Assembly (NCBI GenBank): GCA_050012135.1
Contig: JBEKHT010000002.1
Coordinates: 62,001-126,000, forward strand
Source: JBEKHT01 sp050012135
Lineage (GTDB): Bacteria; Chloroflexota; Anaerolineae; Anaerolineales; RBG-16-64-43
Direction: 5' to 3'
DNA length: 64,000 nucleotides
Part shown: in pieces, positions 61,581-64,000 of the stretch
Layout: every line of letters starts with the position of its first letter
Position numbering within the stretch: position 1 is the first letter of the stretch
Translations under genes and position numbers: made by a program
Notes under the pieces: generated by a model
Told to the model about the DNA's origin: nothing
What the model saw: only the letters and a program-made list of their open reading frames with translations
Databases searched by the model: none

Positions 61581-62204
61581 TCAGACGGGGATCAGCCCGG
61601 ATCGAGCCGCAACGACGACTGCTTCTGTGCGGCTCTGCGCTCCGAGTTTGCGCAGGATGGCATTTACGTGGAACTTCACCGTGTGCTCGCTGATCGAGAG
61701 CTGGCTGGCGATGGCCTTGTTGGAAAGCCCTCCGGCCAGGAGCAGGAGAACCTCTCGTTCACGCGGGGAGAGGGGATCGAGAGGAGAGGATCCGTCCGGT
61801 AGAACGCGGGAAGTTATCTGGTCGGCCAACCCGGGGTCCAGGACGAGGTTGCCGCTGGCTGCGGCAAGGAGTGCCGAAGTCACAGCCTGAGGGCTCACGT
61901 CCCGAAGCAGATGTCCCCGAGCGCCGGCCTCCCAGCTGGCAGCGAAGCTGTCCGGCCCGGAAAGGAGGGCCACGACCGGGGCTACCTCCTGCAACGCGCT
62001 GATGAGTTCGTGCGGCTCGGAAGTCTCGGGACCCATCTCGAGCAGAATAGCATCGGGATGAAACAGGGCGGCTTGCTCGGCCGGATTGTCTCCGGGCGGC
62101 AGTTGGGCCACGACCTCGATTCCAGGAGCCCCTCCCAGGAGCGCAGCCAGGGCGGCTCTCGAAAGCGTGTCCTTGCTCAGAATGAGAATGCGCAGATCCG
62201 GCAT
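61581..62204 (-). CDS. LuxR-type response-regulator-like protein with degenerate receiver
   Basis: 207 residues. N-terminal receiver fold (LRILILSKDTLSRAALAALL, PDAILLEMGPE) with Glu in place of the phospho-acceptor Asp of LLD, and acidic pocket residues reduced to KD. The C-terminal HTH is intact (LSPREREVLLLLAGGLSNKA, IASQLSISEHTVKFHVNAIL, RKLGAQSRTEAVVVAARSG). It probably acts without phosphorylation, or Glu mimics the active state. No kinase is adjacent. Upstream of the two proteases on the same strand; it may control them. Confidence 0.87.
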   Translation of the reverse strand: MPDLRILILSKDTLSRAALAALLGGAPGIEVVAQLPPGDNPAEQAALFHPDAILLEMGPETSEPHELISALQEVAPVVALLSGPDSFAASWEAGARGHLLRDVSPQAVTSALLAAASGNLVLDPGLADQITSRVLPDGSSPLDPLSPREREVLLLLAGGLSNKAIASQLSISEHTVKFHVNAILRKLGAQSRTEAVVVAARSGLIPV

Positions 62205-62418
62205 CGCCCTCTCGACTTAGGGACCTGATCCGATTCTCTCACAGGTCAGCGGCGGGCCGATGCTCGTCGCCTGAGCGGCCGAGTAACGTGCGAGATTGTC
62301 GCGCCGCCCCCCTCGGCAGGGCGAGCGGAATGAAACGACCCCGCCGATTGCGGATCAGCGCAGCCGGCGGGGTCTACACGCGACTCACCTTGCGGCAGAG
62401 CCCGATGGGGATTCTCCT

Positions 62419-63246
62419 TCAGACGTGTTTCTTCAGCCAGGTTTCAACGTCCGCGAAAACCCTCTCACGCTCAATGTCATTGTGCGGCTCGTGGTAGCCC
62501 TGTTCATAGATGTGCAGCTCTTTGTCGGCAATGGGCAGGGCATCGAAGAAGAGCTGGCTGCCGCGGGGGGAAACGATCCGATCCCCGCCCCCGTGCAGGA
62601 TGATGACCGGAACCCGCCAATCCTGCAGGTGAGCTTTGATCCATTCGATGGTGTTCAGGAATTCCGTGCCCCAGCGGGGGGACGACTTCCCGTGGACCAA
62701 GGGGTCTTCCTGATAGGCCTTGACCACCGCCGGATCGCGTGAGATGGCTTCGACCTCCAAGCCCGTAGTCAGGCTGAACGTTGGCCAGAGGCGCGAGAGC
62801 ACCTTGGCAACCGCGATGAGGGCGGGGCTAGCCACCGGTTCGAGCGCCGAGCCACTGATCACGGCCCCGCGCAAGCCCTCCGGATAGTGCAGGGCGTAGT
62901 CCATGGAAATCAGTGAGCCCATGCTGTGTCCCCACTGGAACAGGCTTGCCTTGGGCTCTCGCCCTCTCACCAATTCCATGAATGCATGCGTATCCTCTCG
63001 GTACTCGGCCCAGGAATTGATGTGCCCGCGCTGGCCTGGGGATCGGCCGTGTCCGCGCAAATCGAAGCCATAGACCGCATAGCCACGCGGCACGAAGTAA
63101 CTGACCACATTCCCGTAGCGGGCGCTGTGCTCCCCAACGCCGTGAACAATGCACAGGACGGCCCGAAAGGGCCCGTCGGGGAGCCAGTTCTGGTAGTAGA
63201 GCTCTAGTCCACCCATGCCCTTGAACGAACCTTCTGTGTGCTTCAT
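62419..63246 (-). CDS. Monoacylglycerol-lipase-like alpha/beta hydrolase
   Basis: 275 residues of the lysophospholipase/MGL (Hydrolase_4) type: VLCIVHGVGEHSARYGNVVS, AVYGFDLRGHGRSPGQRGHI, nucleophile FQWGHSMGSLISMDYALHYP, VIILHGGGDRIVSPRGSQLF (acid) and YEQGYHEPHNDIERERVF (His). AGGAGGG lies 8 bases before the ATG. It cleaves monoacylglycerols or lysolipids. Stands alone. Confidence 0.92.
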   Translation of the reverse strand: MKHTEGSFKGMGGLELYYQNWLPDGPFRAVLCIVHGVGEHSARYGNVVSYFVPRGYAVYGFDLRGHGRSPGQRGHINSWAEYREDTHAFMELVRGREPKASLFQWGHSMGSLISMDYALHYPEGLRGAVISGSALEPVASPALIAVAKVLSRLWPTFSLTTGLEVEAISRDPAVVKAYQEDPLVHGKSSPRWGTEFLNTIEWIKAHLQDWRVPVIILHGGGDRIVSPRGSQLFFDALPIADKELHIYEQGYHEPHNDIERERVFADVETWLKKHV

Positions 63247-63767
63247 TGGGCGGCCCTCCTGAAGGGGTTTGGATCCACGGACCTTGCGAAGAATCGACCT
63301 TCGATCGCAGATGCGGAAACGCTCAGTGTTATCCTTGACCCCCGCAACTCAAGCCCGCCCAGGGGAGGCAACATGCCGGGGGCACGGGCGGAGGCCCTAA
63401 TTTCAGCGAGGAGACTGCCACGGAGAGGAAAGGGACGGCTTCGGCATCGGCCGGGCGGCAGACCCCCGAAGCAAGTCGCGGGAAGCCCCGTCAAGCCGAG
63501 CGCGTCTTCCCTGGGCTGTGCCTCTGAGGGAGAAAACCGCACTTGGGAATGGAGGAAGAGTATCGCGGAGCAAGGGTTCCAGTGGTCCGATCCGTTGAGC
63601 CGTTGGCGATTCCAGGGAGCTGAATTGGGACCGTTGGGTTGGATAGCCCCTCCCTCGCTGTGATCCCGAGTTCCGCCTGGTCTTGAGCGTTTCGGCGATT
63701 TGATCGGGATTCCCCACGGGTGGGTCAACTCGTCCAGCCGCTGAGCCCGTTGTTGGGGTCGCACGCA
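63247..63767. other. Gap without a supported gene
   Basis: About 520 bases. Open frames on the minus strand (63243-63764, 63403-63861) read as Arg/Pro/Ser-rich sequence with no family pattern. Confidence 0.3.
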
Positions 63768-64000
63768 CTAGACTCTGGCGCCCTTGGGCCAGCGTTCCGC
63801 GAGCCAGCCGCCCAGGGCACCCGCGAATCCTGAGCAGGGAATGGCCGCAATCAGAATCCAACTGGGCCCCAGAACGTAGACGAAATCCACGATCCCCAGG
63901 ACTAGCCCAAGCGCCAGCCCATAGCGGACGCGATCTCGCCCTGCGAGCCGGCCGCTCACGTATCCGCCGGCGACGAAGGACAGCAGCGTCACGGCGACCA
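63768..64000 (-). CDS. Small membrane protein, N-terminus outside the window
   Basis: At least 77 residues with two or three hydrophobic helices (LLSFVAGGYVSGRLAG, YGLALGLVLGIVDFVYVLG, WILIAAIPCSGFAGALGGW) and a short polar end. The frame stays open to the right edge, so the true start is unknown; GTG at 63992 is the only internal candidate. The Gly-rich helices resemble the TIGR04086/DUF family of small membrane proteins, with low certainty. Confidence 0.6.
   Translation of the reverse strand, partial: VAVTLLSFVAGGYVSGRLAGRDRVRYGLALGLVLGIVDFVYVLGPSWILIAAIPCSGFAGALGGWLAERWPKGARV

Overview
The window is about 60% G+C, shows no insertion sequence, CRISPR array or rRNA, and carries one tRNA. 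Several gene families together point to an uncultured Chloroflexota, probably Anaerolineae-like: giant STAND-ATPase regulators with a C-terminal BTAD domain, a leader-type small protein of the NHLP clan, roadblock/LC7 proteins next to an MglA-like GTPase, LysM proteins with a zinc ribbon, and promoters of the form TATAAT placed 6-8 bases before the start codon. This placement is an inference, not a match to a reference genome.

Layout. 1-2.7 kb (minus): a membrane-anchored sulfite-oxidase-type molybdoenzyme cut by the window edge, then selD, which reads through an in-frame UGA at its catalytic position. 3.6-8 kb (minus): a signalling module with a receiver-GTPase fusion, a DUF4388-roadblock protein, a roadblock-nucleotidyltransferase-like protein and a LysM protein. 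9.1-15.9 kb (minus): one long overlapping gene string that starts with an APC-type permease, a small membrane protein, a universal stress protein, NIL, TrkA-N, TrkA-N/C and NIL proteins, and continues with a lipid kinase, a frameshifted ChbG-type deacetylase and a methyltransferase. 16-19.1 kb: a UPF0104 membrane protein, a decayed thiol-disulfide oxidoreductase and the threonylcarbamoyl-AMP synthase. 19.9-34.2 kb: two giant STAND-BTAD regulators (plus). Right behind the first are a repeat peptide with six PPSGGGSFM units, an NHLP-clan-like small protein and a histidine kinase whose phospho-acceptor His is Gln. Further on, still between the regulators, lies a minus-strand housekeeping block: yqeY, 7TM-HD protein, ybeY, dgkA, endonuclease IV-like. 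34.7-46.8 kb: NUDIX, tRNA m1A methyltransferase, M20 peptidase, Ddl-like ligase, a PP2C phosphatase and P-loop protein divergent from a roadblock protein, pyrG, a ferredoxin-reductase-like flavoprotein, DUF488 and rpe. 46.8-55.7 kb (plus): a 3' relic of zwf in front of pgl, then the [NiFe]-hydrogenase maturation set hypA, hypB, hypF, hypC, hypD, a methyltransferase, hypE. 55.9-64 kb: a broken HTH/periplasmic-binding-like regulator, alpha/beta hydrolases, a CDGSH iron-sulfur protein, tRNA-Met(CAU), two trypsin-like proteases, a response-regulator-like LuxR protein, a monoacylglycerol-lipase-like protein and a truncated membrane protein.

How the parts may work together. The permease, USP, RCK and NIL genes read like a transporter with separately encoded gating subunits, and the 7TM-HD protein belongs to the c-di-AMP phosphodiesterase family, so K+/c-di-AMP control is plausible. 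The Sec-containing SelD implies a selenocysteine system elsewhere in the genome. The Hyp set implies a [NiFe] hydrogenase outside the window. Many of the 0.3-1 kb gaps hold recognisable gene wreckage (disulfide oxidoreductase, zwf, HTH regulator, TPR/zinc protein). This suggests ongoing gene loss, although single-base indels could also be assembly errors.
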